From: Haloarcula amylolytica JCM 13557
GTDB taxonomy: Archaea > Halobacteriota > Halobacteria > Halobacteriales > Haloarculaceae
Assembly (NCBI RefSeq): GCF_000336615.1
Contig: NZ_AOLW01000006.1
Location: 273,349-337,348, forward strand
DNA length: 64,000 bases
Reading direction: 5' to 3'
Shown here: positions 17,943-28,403 of the stretch, piece after piece
Position numbering within the stretch: position 1 is the first letter of the stretch
Layout of the letters: each line of letters starts with the position of its first letter
Position numbers and translations under genes: made by a program
The notes under the pieces: generated by a model
What the model saw: only the letters and a program-made list of their open reading frames with translations
Told to the model about the DNA's origin: nothing
The model's database searches: none

Positions 17943-18887
17943 CTACGGCCGTCTGGACTGCTGTGAATCGACGAGACGCTCGACCTCGGACGGTTCGAGC
18001 GGTGTCAGCGGCCCCGACAGTGTCCGGGAGAGGGCTGCTGCTGCGACACCGTGGAGCAGCGCTTCGTCCGTGTCAGCGCCGGCGGCCAGTTGCTGGAGCG
18101 TCGCGCCGATGAAGGCCTCGTGTTGTCCCGACTCGTCGACGGCGGTCGTCTCGATGGCATCCTGCTCGTGAATGACGCCGTCGTGGTAGGCCACCGCGCC
18201 GTACTCGCTCCGTGTGAGAATCACGCGGGTGAGATCGTACTCCGTCGCGAGCGTGTGAACGACTTCGCGCGGACTCCCCGTCGTGTCAAACACCGCGGAA
18301 ACCTGCTCTTCGGCGGCAAAGAGGGTATCGACGGCCGGTAGCAGGTCTGCAAGCGCGTCGCGGGCGTCTTCAGCGTCCCACAGCCCTGGGTGGAAATCGA
18401 GATCGAATGCTCGCATCCCTGCGGCCGCTCTGAGCAGCGCTCCCGTCGTGTCAGCGGCTGTGTCAGAGAGTGAGAGGGTCGCGCCCGAGGTGAACACTAC
18501 GTCCGCGTTCTGTATCTCGCCCATCGGAAGTTCACCGGGCGTCAGCGTCGCCATCGCGGTGTTACCGCGGTCCTGTAGCAGCCGCTCGGCACGGGGCGGG
18601 TCGGCGTCCTCGTGGAACGTGAGCCCTTGCCGTCCAGCGTCCGGGTCTGCCCAGACGATGTCCGTTTCCAGCCCGAACTCGTGGAGTTCCGCGACGACGC
18701 GCCGCCCGAGTGGTGTGTCCGGGATCTTCGAGAGCCACCGTGCGTCAGCCCCGAGTCGGCCGGCCGTTGCCGCAACGCCGCTCGCGGTTCCGTCGACGCG
18801 AATCGACGCCTCGCGGGCCGTCTCGAATCGCTGTCCGTCAGGGGGTGCAAATCTCAGAGCGGTCTCACCGAACGTTACGAGTGACAT
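17943..18887 (-). CDS. PfkB family sugar kinase with altered catalytic motif
   Basis: 314 residues with the PfkB/ribokinase plan: VTFGETALRFAP at the N-terminus, GVAATAGRLGADA (sugar-binding region) and a C-terminal segment where the second PfkB signature should be DTxGAGDxF. Here residues 251-259 are DESGQHEAF, so the anion-hole Gly pair and the catalytic Asp are changed (AGD to QHE). Haloarchaeal 2-keto-3-deoxygluconate kinases are PfkB members, so a role in the semi-phosphorylative Entner-Doudoroff pathway is possible. Loss of kinase activity is the alternative. A 220-nt spacer without a visible gene lies before YgfZ. Confidence 0.85.
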   Translation of the reverse strand: MSLVTFGETALRFAPPDGQRFETAREASIRVDGTASGVAATAGRLGADARWLSKIPDTPLGRRVVAELHEFGLETDIVWADPDAGRQGLTFHEDADPPRAERLLQDRGNTAMATLTPGELPMGEIQNADVVFTSGATLSLSDTAADTTGALLRAAAGMRAFDLDFHPGLWDAEDARDALADLLPAVDTLFAAEEQVSAVFDTTGSPREVVHTLATEYDLTRVILTRSEYGAVAYHDGVIHEQDAIETTAVDESGQHEAFIGATLQQLAAGADTDEALLHGVAAAALSRTLSGPLTPLEPSEVERLVDSQQSRRP

Positions 18888-18961
18888 ACCGCGTGCATCG
18901 GGAGACGGAGGTTTAGTTCAATCGGCTGTATCGATTGTTGTGTCGGTGCCGCCCTCTCAGG

Positions 18962-21112
<2,151 letters not shown>

Positions 21113-21246
21113 ACGTGCCTCCGCATGTGATTGCCACCGGCTAACGGGCGAAGCGACTTGATACTGTCTGCCTTCGCCGCGCCTATCAGTCCAGTCATGA
21201 AAATAGTTAACACAGAACAGTCCTGACCCTCGCATGGTGACGACCC

Positions 21247-21390
21247 ATGTGCCACCACAGAGAACGCTCCTGGACCGAAGCGACGGCGGACGACGAGGCA
21301 ACTGACGAGGACGAGGAAGAACTCCCGTCCTTCCTCAACGAGGAGGCGACCGAAACCGAGGTGCTGACCGACGGCGGCGACGAGGCGTAG
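21247..21390 (+). CDS. Acidic microprotein (47 aa)
   Basis: 47 residues starting MCHHRERSWTEA, then almost entirely acidic (DDEATDEDEEEL) and ending TDGGDEA. The CHH N-terminus is the only possible metal-binding motif. It is divergent from mutL, with an AT-rich stretch (AAAATAGTTAAC) about 40 nt upstream of the ATG at 21247. Homologues with the same CHH start are, as I recall, annotated as hypothetical in haloarchaea. Function is unknown. It is too short for certain calling. Confidence 0.6.
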   Translation: MCHHRERSWTEATADDEATDEDEEELPSFLNEEATETEVLTDGGDEA

Positions 21391-21508
21391 CAGCGGCCCG
21401 CCCCTCGGCAGCGGTGTTGGCAAACCAGCCGTTTTTTGCTGCGAGTACCGTAAACCCGATAGCTAAAGTGCGCCCGCCGTCAGTCGCCACTATCCTGTGG
21501 ATATCGAC

Positions 21509-22765
21509 ATGGAACAATACGACCAACTCTACCGTCTGTATAAGAGCGTAGACACGACGACGCTGCGCGGCTATCAGGAGTTCGTCGACCTGTTTCCCCC
21601 GCTCAGCTCGACCGTCGCGCTGGAACAGTGGGAAACCGCCAGTGACCGCCTCGACGCCCTCAAATCCGACATCACTGACGAGTTTCCCGGGACCGGCGAG
21701 ACCTATGCGGAAATCGCAGCGCGGCTGACCCGCGACGAGGCCTTTACCGCGCTCGACCTCTACTCGAAGTACGACCGGTCGGTGAACGTGCTCGTGCTGG
21801 ACGTCGACGAGACGCTCCGGTCGGCCGGTGACACCGACAACGAAATCCCCCGCGACACGCTGTATCTCCTGACGCAGTTCCACGAAGCGGGCGTCCCTAT
21901 CGTCGTCTGTACCGGCCAGACCTTAGAGAACGTCAAGGGGTTCATGATACAGGGGCTTGGTAACGACCTCGTCTCCTCCGGCCAGATGAGCATCGTCTAC
22001 GAGTCCGGCAACGGCGTGTTCACGCCCAAGCACGGCGAGGAAACCAAGCGACTCCTCTACGAGCGTCTCGACGACGCGGTCGTGGACGTGTTCGAGACCG
22101 TCCGCCGGCGGGTCCTCTCGGAGGCCCCCGACGCCGTCGGCAAGCGCTGTCACCTCCAGGGCAACGAGTTCAACGTCACGCTGAAACCCAACGCCGAGGT
22201 CGGCAGCGACAACGCCGTCGAAATCATCGACGAGTCGCTGCGGTACCTCTGTGGACTGGTCGGCGACGCCATCGCCGCGCAGGTCGACGCCGAGGTCGCG
22301 GACCCAGCGGCGTACGCCCGGGCCTACTTCAGCCGCGACCCGGAGATCCTCGACGTGCTCCAGGCCGGCGGCCTCTCGACCGACGCCGACATCGACGACG
22401 CGCCCGAGGCGTTCCGCGACATCCTCGAACGCGTCGACCTGGGCTACTACGAGGGCGACGCGGCCGAACTCGTGAGCCTCGAACTGGACAAGTCCGCCGG
22501 CGTCGAGGAGGCCTTCGACGTGCTCGGCATCGACGACCCGTTCGCGCTCGTGATGGGCGACAGCAAGAGCGACCTGCGGGTGATGCGCTGGGTCGACGAG
22601 AATGACGCCGGTATCGCTGCTGCTCCCGCCCATTCCTCGCCCGACGTGCTCGACCACGTCAGTTCGAGGGACGACCTGGTGTACGAGGCCGGCGATGCCA
22701 GCACGGTTCTGCGGACGATCTACGGTATCAGCCTCGTCGAGCAACTGGACGAGCAGGGCGAGTGA
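21509..22765 (+). CDS. HAD-superfamily hydrolase-like protein
   Basis: 418 residues. HAD motif I is LVLDVDETLRS near residue 95 (Asp nucleophile in DxDxT order), motif II is VVCTGQTLEN, and a late GDSKSDLRVM fits motif IV with its metal-binding aspartates. A long cap lies between. A helical N-terminal region of about 85 residues precedes the HAD core. The substrate is unknown; the layout resembles Cof/sucrose-phosphatase-type HADs. The ATG at 21509 was chosen over the GTG four codons upstream. It converges on the membrane-protein gene at 22775. Confidence 0.88.
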   Translation: MEQYDQLYRLYKSVDTTTLRGYQEFVDLFPPLSSTVALEQWETASDRLDALKSDITDEFPGTGETYAEIAARLTRDEAFTALDLYSKYDRSVNVLVLDVDETLRSAGDTDNEIPRDTLYLLTQFHEAGVPIVVCTGQTLENVKGFMIQGLGNDLVSSGQMSIVYESGNGVFTPKHGEETKRLLYERLDDAVVDVFETVRRRVLSEAPDAVGKRCHLQGNEFNVTLKPNAEVGSDNAVEIIDESLRYLCGLVGDAIAAQVDAEVADPAAYARAYFSRDPEILDVLQAGGLSTDADIDDAPEAFRDILERVDLGYYEGDAAELVSLELDKSAGVEEAFDVLGIDDPFALVMGDSKSDLRVMRWVDENDAGIAAAPAHSSPDVLDHVSSRDDLVYEAGDASTVLRTIYGISLVEQLDEQGE

Positions 22766-22774
22766 GCCGACGCC

Positions 22775-23632
22775 CTACGTGTTGACCGCGGCTTTGCCGC
22801 TGCGGTGCCGTTCGGGCCACTCGCCAGCCGACGGTGACTGCGGGTCGACATCCGCGACGAACCGCATCGTCGTGATATTGAGTACGAGCCCCAGCAGTCC
22901 GCCGCCCACGATCCCCATGGGGAGGCCGACCGCGGGGACGTTGACGACGACAGCGGTCGCCACCGCTGAGACGAGCAAAACGAGTCCCGCGTAGCCGACT
23001 GTGTAGGCGAGGTAGGCTCCACCGTCGACAGCCAGTTCGTACGAGCCCCGAGCCGCCGCCAGCAGGCCGGTTTCGCGCAACACGATCAGATACGGCGTGG
23101 CCCAGAACAGATATCCGACGGCCAGCAGCAGCGGCACGAGGATGACGATTACCCCGAGAACCGCGCCACCGCCACCGACCCCTCCGACGCCGACTGCGCC
23201 CAGCGCGAACGGCACAACGAACAGATACGGCAACACGGTTATCGCGAGAAACGGGAGGAAATAGGTCCGGACGCTGGTAGCGAAGTCGTCGTCGCGGCCG
23301 ACGAGATGCGCGGCGATAGCGCCAAAGTAGCCCGCGCTCAGGCCGGCCCGCAAGAGGACCGCCAACGGGACGACCACCACGGCGAACGGAAGCGATAGCG
23401 GGAGGCCGGCGTTCACCGACACGCCGGTACTGGGCGGGTCAACGAACTGCCAGATGGTCACGACGGACGCGGGGACGCCGAACTTGATACCGAAGTGGAC
23501 CCCGTCGTAGGTGAGTACTTGCCGGATACTATCCGTCTGCATGACCGCCAGCAGTATCGGGACCAAGATTAACGACATGTGATCGCCCGCTCTCTTCCAG
23601 CCATCGGCCAGTCGGACGGTGAACGTCGGCAT
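22775..23632 (-). CDS. Multi-pass membrane protein, function unknown
   Basis: 285 residues with about six hydrophobic segments, a Gly/Val-rich centre (VGGVGGGGAVLG) and a hydrophilic C-terminal tail. It resembles haloarchaeal conserved membrane proteins with a DUF4013-like layout (a soluble N-terminus, then paired helices), but I cannot assign a family with certainty. No catalytic motif is seen. It converges with the HAD gene and is divergent from the gene at 23856, with a 223-nt spacer where I see no gene. Confidence 0.75.
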   Translation of the reverse strand: MPTFTVRLADGWKRAGDHMSLILVPILLAVMQTDSIRQVLTYDGVHFGIKFGVPASVVTIWQFVDPPSTGVSVNAGLPLSLPFAVVVVPLAVLLRAGLSAGYFGAIAAHLVGRDDDFATSVRTYFLPFLAITVLPYLFVVPFALGAVGVGGVGGGGAVLGVIVILVPLLLAVGYLFWATPYLIVLRETGLLAAARGSYELAVDGGAYLAYTVGYAGLVLLVSAVATAVVVNVPAVGLPMGIVGGGLLGLVLNITTMRFVADVDPQSPSAGEWPERHRSGKAAVNT

Positions 23633-23855
23633 CAGTTGCGGTCCCGCGCCGGGCTGGAGTGTTCGTTTGGTACTGACCGTGGTCCACGCAGTGCTCCCGG
23701 TTCGAGGCGTCGCTGTGCAGCGATTGTGCGATTGGTGGAGGGCATCGGCTCAGATGTCTGCACACGATTTGATATGTGTTCTGGTGGGGCCGCTCTGGCG
23801 TCTCGTTCCCCCTTCACTACCCAACAGTTAGGCGTCTCCTCGCCGAATTACAACC

Positions 23856-24362
23856 ATGAGTCTCGATACCGTGTTCGGGCAGGTGCCGGACCCGCAGTCG
23901 TACTCCTTCCCGGACTACTCGCTCCCGCAGGGCGACCCCGTCAAACCCATCGCGCTGACCGACGACGAACTGACGGCGTTGCTTGACCTGTACGACGCGT
24001 TCAGCGCTGTGGACCCGACGGGCATGGACTCGAACCCGTTCCTGCGGGCGACCAGCGAGTTCCTCCAGCAGACGCTCGGTGCGCCGCTCACACGGCCCGA
24101 CGAGCAACTGCACGACGATATCGCCGGTCTTCTCAACGACTTTTCGGATGACCTGGGTGGGCAGTCGATGGGTGTCGTCGACGCGACGCCGGCTCATCAC
24201 CGGACGCTGTACTTCTTTCTGACCAGTTGCAAGGCGTACCACATGGCCCCGCACCTGCAGTTCGACCCCGACCCGGACGCCGTCGAGACGCTGTATGCCG
24301 TCTACGAACGCGTCACCGAGCAGGCGTTCTACCTCAAACGGCCCAAGAGCGTGCTGGAGTGA
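23856..24362 (+). CDS. Conserved haloarchaeal hypothetical protein (168 aa)
   Basis: 168 residues, soluble, mostly helical, starting MSLDTVFGQVPDPQSYSFPDY. It has no membrane segment or known motif; scattered histidines (HHRTLYFFLTSCKAYHMAPH) are the only possible metal ligands. Composition is typical of the genome. It is followed 64 nt later by a small zinc-type gene on the same strand. I do not recognise a function. Confidence 0.7.
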   Translation: MSLDTVFGQVPDPQSYSFPDYSLPQGDPVKPIALTDDELTALLDLYDAFSAVDPTGMDSNPFLRATSEFLQQTLGAPLTRPDEQLHDDIAGLLNDFSDDLGGQSMGVVDATPAHHRTLYFFLTSCKAYHMAPHLQFDPDPDAVETLYAVYERVTEQAFYLKRPKSVLE

Positions 24363-24426
24363 CTGTCAGCCTGTGCCCGGCGGACGCTCCGGTCCGTTTA
24401 TCGGGGAGCGAGGTAAACTGCCGCCA

Positions 24427-24627
24427 ATGACAGCCGACCAGCCCGAGATTCCGGTCGTTTGCGAGGAGTGTGGGACGCGAACGTCGGTCGCCTTCGAGGA
24501 CGTCGAGGACGCCGTCGCGCGCCACAACGAACAGCTTCACGACGGTGAGCCGGTCGCCGAGGTCGACCCCGATGTGCTGGAAGAACTCGCCGACCGTCTG
24601 GCGAAGGACATCGGTCTGCTGGAGTAG
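24427..24627 (+). CDS. Small CxxC protein (66 aa)
   Basis: 66 residues with one CEEC pair (C12, C15) near the N-terminus and two histidines (H33, H38) that could complete a CCHH zinc site, then an acidic helical tail. The pattern VVCEECGTRTSVAFEDVEDAV resembles the N-terminal half of zinc-ribbon proteins. The ATG is at 24427-24429. It converges with the 24642 gene with a 14-nt gap. Function is unknown. Confidence 0.7.
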   Translation: MTADQPEIPVVCEECGTRTSVAFEDVEDAVARHNEQLHDGEPVAEVDPDVLEELADRLAKDIGLLE

Positions 24628-24641
24628 TCCGTCGGTCAGCG

Positions 24642-25091
24642 TCAGTCGTCCAGCGGGAGCCGCTCGTAGGCCTCGCGGTCAGCGCCGGCGGCGAGCGCCC
24701 GCGGCCGCAGCCGGCAGACGTTCTTGACCGTCCGCGGGCCAAGGATGTGTGGCGAGACGAACCGCGGTCGTCCCGGCTCGGTTCCGGGGCCGTCGCCCAG
24801 CGCGAGCACCGCACCGTTGAGGTCGGCGAGCGGGATACACGCCAGGTCGCCGTTCGCCGATTCGAACTGGACGTGGGTCGTATCGCCGGGCATCGCCGCC
24901 GCCTCCAGCAGGTCGAATACGGCGACGCCGGTGTATTCGCGTTCGATCCGGTCGCCGGAGGCACACTCGAACGCGACCGGCCCGCGGACGACATCGAACG
25001 GGAGCGTTTCGGGTGCAACGTCCCAGGGGAGCAATATCGGGTCAGCCCCGTCGATGCGGACCGTCGGCCGTCCCTCCGGTGTCTGCGTCAT
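24642..25091 (-). CDS. Molybdopterin-oxidoreductase-like domain protein, unassigned
   Basis: 149 residues. The segment EYTGVAVFDLLEAAAMPGDTTHVQF and the later ISP-like IPLADLNGAVLALGDG recall the sulfite-oxidase type molybdopterin-binding fold (TG-V-x-L-x-DLL, then a substrate-surface strand). At this size only part of that fold can be present. No adjacent molybdenum genes are seen. It could be a non-catalytic relative. The ATG at 25089-25091 was chosen; a 20-codon upstream extension is possible but runs through the promoter region. Confidence 0.55.
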   Translation of the reverse strand: MTQTPEGRPTVRIDGADPILLPWDVAPETLPFDVVRGPVAFECASGDRIEREYTGVAVFDLLEAAAMPGDTTHVQFESANGDLACIPLADLNGAVLALGDGPGTEPGRPRFVSPHILGPRTVKNVCRLRPRALAAGADREAYERLPLDD

Positions 25092-25161
25092 ACGTATCCT
25101 TTCCGCCTGAGACCCTTCAGCGGTTCGGGACGGCTGTGATTCGCCACACACATTCCGACTC

Positions 25162-25473
25162 TCACTCCCGGGAGTGGAGCGAGTATGCGATAAAGAGGAC
25201 GCCGACGAACTGGAAGGCGCGAGTGACGAGCGTCAGCGGTTGCTGGAACTGACTGGAGAGCAGACCCTGACGAAGGAGGACTGAGCCGGCGAACGCGACC
25301 ACGAAGGCCACCGCCGTGAGGCAGAACAGCCCGACTGAGAGGTACTGCATCGCGCGGCTGTTGTGCCGGCGATACCCCCGGTAGGCCTGGTAGCCGACGT
25401 ACCCACCCAGTACTGTCGAGCCAAACGCCAGGGCGGTGATGAGCCAGTCCATCAGCGTCTCGATGGCGACCAT
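25162..25473 (-). CDS. DUF7521-like membrane protein
   Basis: 103 residues with three hydrophobic helices (near residues 10-28, 43-65 and 78-98) and a basic loop YQAYRGYRRHNSRAMQ between the first two. This matches the haloarchaeal DUF7521 membrane family, which is often found directly after a winged-helix regulator. Its ATG lies just past the stop of the regulator (1 nt between), so the two are one operon. It may act as a sensor or an effector of that regulator; this is inference. Confidence 0.8.
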   Translation of the reverse strand: MVAIETLMDWLITALAFGSTVLGGYVGYQAYRGYRRHNSRAMQYLSVGLFCLTAVAFVVAFAGSVLLRQGLLSSQFQQPLTLVTRAFQFVGVLFIAYSLHSRE

Positions 25474-25474
25474 A

Positions 25475-25858
25475 TCAGAGATTCTCCCACATTTTTGTGA
25501 ATCGGTCCGCGGTGTCCTGTTCGTCCTGTCCCGGGAACGTCGGCGGTTCGGTCCGCTCGATATCGGTTTCGAAGTCACCGTCAGCAAGCGCCAGCGAGAA
25601 CTCCGAGAGCGTGGCAGCGAACACGCTGTAGTCGTTGCCGCCCGTTTCTATCTGGGTCTGTTCCTCGATGAGGCCGTACTCCTGAAGCCACTCGACCCGT
25701 CTGTACACGGTCGGTTGTGACATCTCACACTGGTCGGCGAGCTGTTTCGCGGACATGGGTTTGACACTCGTTGCTGCGAGGATGTCCCGGGCGTACTCGT
25801 CACTGAGCAGGTCGAGGATGTCGCCCACGGCCGGGTCCTCACTCACGTACTGGACCAA
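25475..25858 (-). CDS. Winged-helix transcriptional regulator (ArsR-like)
   Basis: 127 residues. Residues 10-75 form a winged helix: DILDLLSDEYARDILAAT, then the recognition helix MSAKQLADQCEMSQPTVYRRVEWLQEYGLIEE. The C-terminal 50 residues are acidic and probably mediate dimerisation or ligand sensing. It is the first gene of a two-gene operon with a DUF7521-like membrane protein, a pairing common in haloarchaea. The target is unknown; autoregulation is plausible. Confidence 0.9.
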   Translation of the reverse strand: MVQYVSEDPAVGDILDLLSDEYARDILAATSVKPMSAKQLADQCEMSQPTVYRRVEWLQEYGLIEEQTQIETGGNDYSVFAATLSEFSLALADGDFETDIERTEPPTFPGQDEQDTADRFTKMWENL

Positions 25859-25901
25859 CGTCCCGTCCCCGAATAAAAGGTCCCGTCAGTTTCCGAGTCA
25901 G

Positions 25902-26195
25902 AAGTCAGCCGCGTCAGAGAAGGGCGCAGTGTCAGCGGAGACCGGCGGGGTCAGGGCACCGCCCTTGGGCGAAGGTGGGGCGAGGTAGGGGACCAGTTCG
26001 CGGGCGGCCTGGCCCACATTCCCCCCAGGGTGGCGGCCCTGGGGAACCATAGGGCAGTATGGTGGACAGACAGCGGCTATTGCCGGAGGGCGCTGGTGGC
26101 ACGGTGTTGTCAGGGCCGCTGCACTCGAATTGAGGAGCGGTTCCATAATATAACGTGCAGTCGAACTTCTGGCCCAGAAAACGGCGGCTTGATAT
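25902..26195 (+). ncRNA. Candidate structured RNA in a 351-nt spacer
   Basis: The spacer 25859-26209 has no credible protein frame; both strands give Pro/Cys/Arg-rich translations unlike any neighbour. A plus-strand TATA-like GAATAAAAGG at 25871-25880 predicts a start near 25902. The ends can pair: 25905-25912 (TCAGCCGC) with 26184-26192 (GCGGCTTGA, one bulge). Inside is a perfect 8-bp hairpin at 26023-26044 (CCCCAGGG, loop TGGCGG). An AGAAAACGGCGGCTTGAT segment near the 3' end recalls the last conserved region of RNase P RNA. Other RNase P and SRP signatures are absent, so identity is open. It may also be decayed sequence. Confidence 0.3.
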
Positions 26196-26209
26196 GCCAG
26201 CGAGGGTGC

Positions 26210-27394
26210 TCACTCGCCGCCGGGACAGCCGATTGACTGGCCGACCGTGACGAGTCGGTCCGCGGACACGCCCTCACCGCGAACGGTGTATCGGTAGCGC
26301 TCACAGCTCCACGAAACTGAGGTTGTCAGTCCGTAGCTGACCTGTGCCGGTTGCCCGTCGATTGTCACCGCTCCGCTGGCGCTGTCCCTGTTAGCGGGCC
26401 GGTCGTATTTGCCGACAGTGATGAGACTGGTCCGGTTCATGTAGCGGAGGCCGACGCTGTGGATCCGCCCCCGCGTCTGCGTCGCATAGATCAGTTCGTA
26501 CCCCGGCGGGATGTCGGGCTCCGGAACCTGGATCTCGGTGTCGGCTTCGAGCGCACCGACCGACTCGTAGGTCTGTCTTTCGGGCGTCTCTGGGACAGTG
26601 ACAGTCGTGTTCTCCGGGAAGCTGGGGGAAAACACGGTATCGGACACACCGGTGTCGTAGGTGACGTTCGTGTGCGTCGTCGTTACGACTGTTCGCTCAC
26701 CGTCGGCTGTCCACGCAGTGCGCTTTCTCACCGGGAAGAACTGCTCTGTGTCCACCCAGACCGTCTGCTCGTAGGCCGCTGTGTCGTCTTTCGGTGCCAC
26801 ATGAATGACGTAGGCGTCACGCCCGTCGATTGATTCAGTACCGCGATAACTGACGCTCATCGAGCCGGCAGAGACGGTCGGCCGCTGCTCGCCGCGGGGA
26901 ACGACGGGCAGCGGCTCAACCGACGGTGAGTCGGTCGTCGTGTTGGTTGTCGTCTCCATGTTGAGATTCGCAAACAGACGCTGCAGCCGCTCACCCTGGT
27001 CTGAATCGGTTCTGCTGAGAGAGATGCGTGTCGCCTTCGCGCGGCGCTGGTCGTACAGCCACAGCATCGACCCGTTCGACACCCGGCGGTCGTATCGCTC
27101 GACGGTGCTGTTGACGACCGCCAGCCGTTTCTTCTGGGTCCCCGGCCGGAGCGCGGCGTCGTAGGTCGTCCGGCTCGCAACTGTCCCGTTCCGGGTGATC
27201 GTCGTCGTCTGTGTCGCGTTCACGCCGTCTATCGACTGGTAGCGTTGTTGTACGTCCGCGTCGATCTGGGGCTGATCAGCGGTTCCGGTACTCGCGAACG
27301 CAAGCGACCAGATCGCAACAGCCAGTACACCAACGACGACGACCGTCGCGACGGTGAGGACCAGTCGTTCCGATGTGAGGTGTCGAGTGGCCAT
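26210..27394 (-). CDS. LolA-like, DUF4367-type extracytoplasmic protein
   Basis: 394 residues. One N-terminal membrane anchor (residues 12-35, no lipobox cysteine) is followed by an outer domain with the LolA/LolB-type curved beta-sheet pattern (GTVASRTTYDAALRPG, VSNGSMLWLYD, GRDAYVIHVAPK). The last 110 residues (IPPGYELIYATQTRG to VTVGQSIGCPG) match the DUF4367 layout. Haloarchaea call these outer-membrane-lipoprotein-sorting-like, though no outer membrane exists. The product probably sits on the outer face of the membrane and binds a lipid or peptide. It lies downstream of a truncated paralogue and an ABC exporter, all on one strand. Confidence 0.85.
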   Translation of the reverse strand: MATRHLTSERLVLTVATVVVVGVLAVAIWSLAFASTGTADQPQIDADVQQRYQSIDGVNATQTTTITRNGTVASRTTYDAALRPGTQKKRLAVVNSTVERYDRRVSNGSMLWLYDQRRAKATRISLSRTDSDQGERLQRLFANLNMETTTNTTTDSPSVEPLPVVPRGEQRPTVSAGSMSVSYRGTESIDGRDAYVIHVAPKDDTAAYEQTVWVDTEQFFPVRKRTAWTADGERTVVTTTHTNVTYDTGVSDTVFSPSFPENTTVTVPETPERQTYESVGALEADTEIQVPEPDIPPGYELIYATQTRGRIHSVGLRYMNRTSLITVGKYDRPANRDSASGAVTIDGQPAQVSYGLTTSVSWSCERYRYTVRGEGVSADRLVTVGQSIGCPGGE

Positions 27395-27455
27395 ATATCA
27401 GGTTACCGGGTGTGGGGAACTGCCCGACTGCGTTCGGTCTGTCTGAACGACAATA

Positions 27456-28295
27456 TTATGTAGCACATAACTGGCAGCGCAGGTAAAACCTCCTATCTGA
27501 TGGTTCCGGAACGCTGACTGCTGTGTCGTCCGGGAAGTCGGGGGCAAACTCGTCATGGGGAACTCCGGTGTCGTAGGTGACGTTCGCAAACCTTGTCGTC
27601 ACGACTGTGTGCTTCTCGTCTGCCGTCCAGGCAGTCCGCTGCTTGGCCGGGAAAAACCGCTGTGTGTCGACCCAGACGGTTTGCTCGTATGCTTTTGTCC
27701 CGTTTCTCGGCGTCACATGGACGACGTACGCTTCGCGGCCGTCAACCGGCTCCGTGCCCCGGTAGCTGACGGTCATCCCCTCGGTTGAGTTGACCGGCCG
27801 TCGCTCGCCTCGAGGGACAACGGGTAGTGGTTCAACTGACCGGGGGTCCGCTGTCGACTCGTCGAGTTTCGTGAAGAGGCGCTGTAGCCGCTCACCTCTG
27901 TCGGACTCAGTCTCGGAGAGGGGTATTCGTGTCGCCCTTCCACGACTGTCGTTGTACAGCCACAGCGTCGACCCGTCCGAGATCCGCACGTCATTCGCCT
28001 GTGACGTACTGTTGACGAGTACGAGCCGTCTCTTCTGGGTCCCCGGTTGGAGCGTCGCGTCGTAGGTTATTCTGCTCGTAACTGTCCCGTTCTGTGAGAC
28101 TATCGTCGTCTGGGTCGCGCTGACACCGTCTATCGACTCGTAGCGTTGCTGTACGTCCCTGTCGATCTGGGGTTGGTCGGCGGCGCCGTCACTCGCGAAC
28201 ACGAGCGACCACGTCGCAACAGCCAGCACACCAACGACGACCACTGTCGCAATGGTGGGCACCAGCCGTTCCGATGAGAGATATCGAGTGACCAT
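27456..28295 (-). pseudogene. Truncated paralogue of the LolA-like gene
   Basis: 279 residues, clearly homologous to the 26210-27394 product from the anchor to about residue 267 (shared ADQPQID-DVQQRY, SVEPLPVVPRGE and AYEQTVWVDT). The DUF4367-like C-terminal domain (about 115 residues) is missing. The last 12 codons (RRFYLRCQLCAT) come from the upstream region of the intact copy, which the frame now reads through. The start is the ATG at 28293-28295. It may still yield an anchored protein without the C-terminal domain, but it looks like the product of unequal tandem duplication and deletion. Confidence 0.8.
27464..27498. repeat. 35-nt repeat, copy 1 (upstream of intact LolA-like gene)
   Basis: Begins CACATAACTGG and ends AAAACCTCCTATCT. 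It matches 28362-28396 at 30 of 35 positions. Both copies lie 70 nt upstream of a LolA-like start codon, so this is the duplicated 5' flank. Copy 1 also encodes the false C-terminus of the truncated gene. Confidence 0.8.
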
Positions 28296-28361
28296 TTGTG
28301 GGGTGCAGGGCAGAGGACCGCCCGACGCTGTGTGCGTAGCCCGAGCGAGAGTGTTACCTAT

Positions 28362-28396
28362 CACATAACCGGCACCTCAAGTAAAACCTCCTGTCT
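28362..28396. repeat. 35-nt repeat, copy 2 (upstream of truncated LolA-like gene)
   Basis: Begins CACATAACCGG and ends AAAACCTCCTGTCT; it is the counterpart of 27464-27498. It sits between the truncated gene and the ABC permease stop at 28404, which marks the outer edge of the duplication. Confidence 0.8.
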
Positions 28397-28403
28397 ACCG
28401 AAG

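Noticed and set aside
25902..26195. RNase P RNA or SRP RNA identity for the candidate RNA
   Set aside because: Only one block near the 3' end resembles RNase P; the 5' conserved block and the middle signatures are not found, and the SRP GGAAG/AGCAGC loop is absent.
25898..26213. Minus-strand frame of about 80-93 codons in the spacer before the LolA-like gene
   Set aside because: The translation is Pro/Cys/Arg-rich and not acidic, unlike every real gene here; no family resemblance. Treated as non-coding, perhaps RNA.
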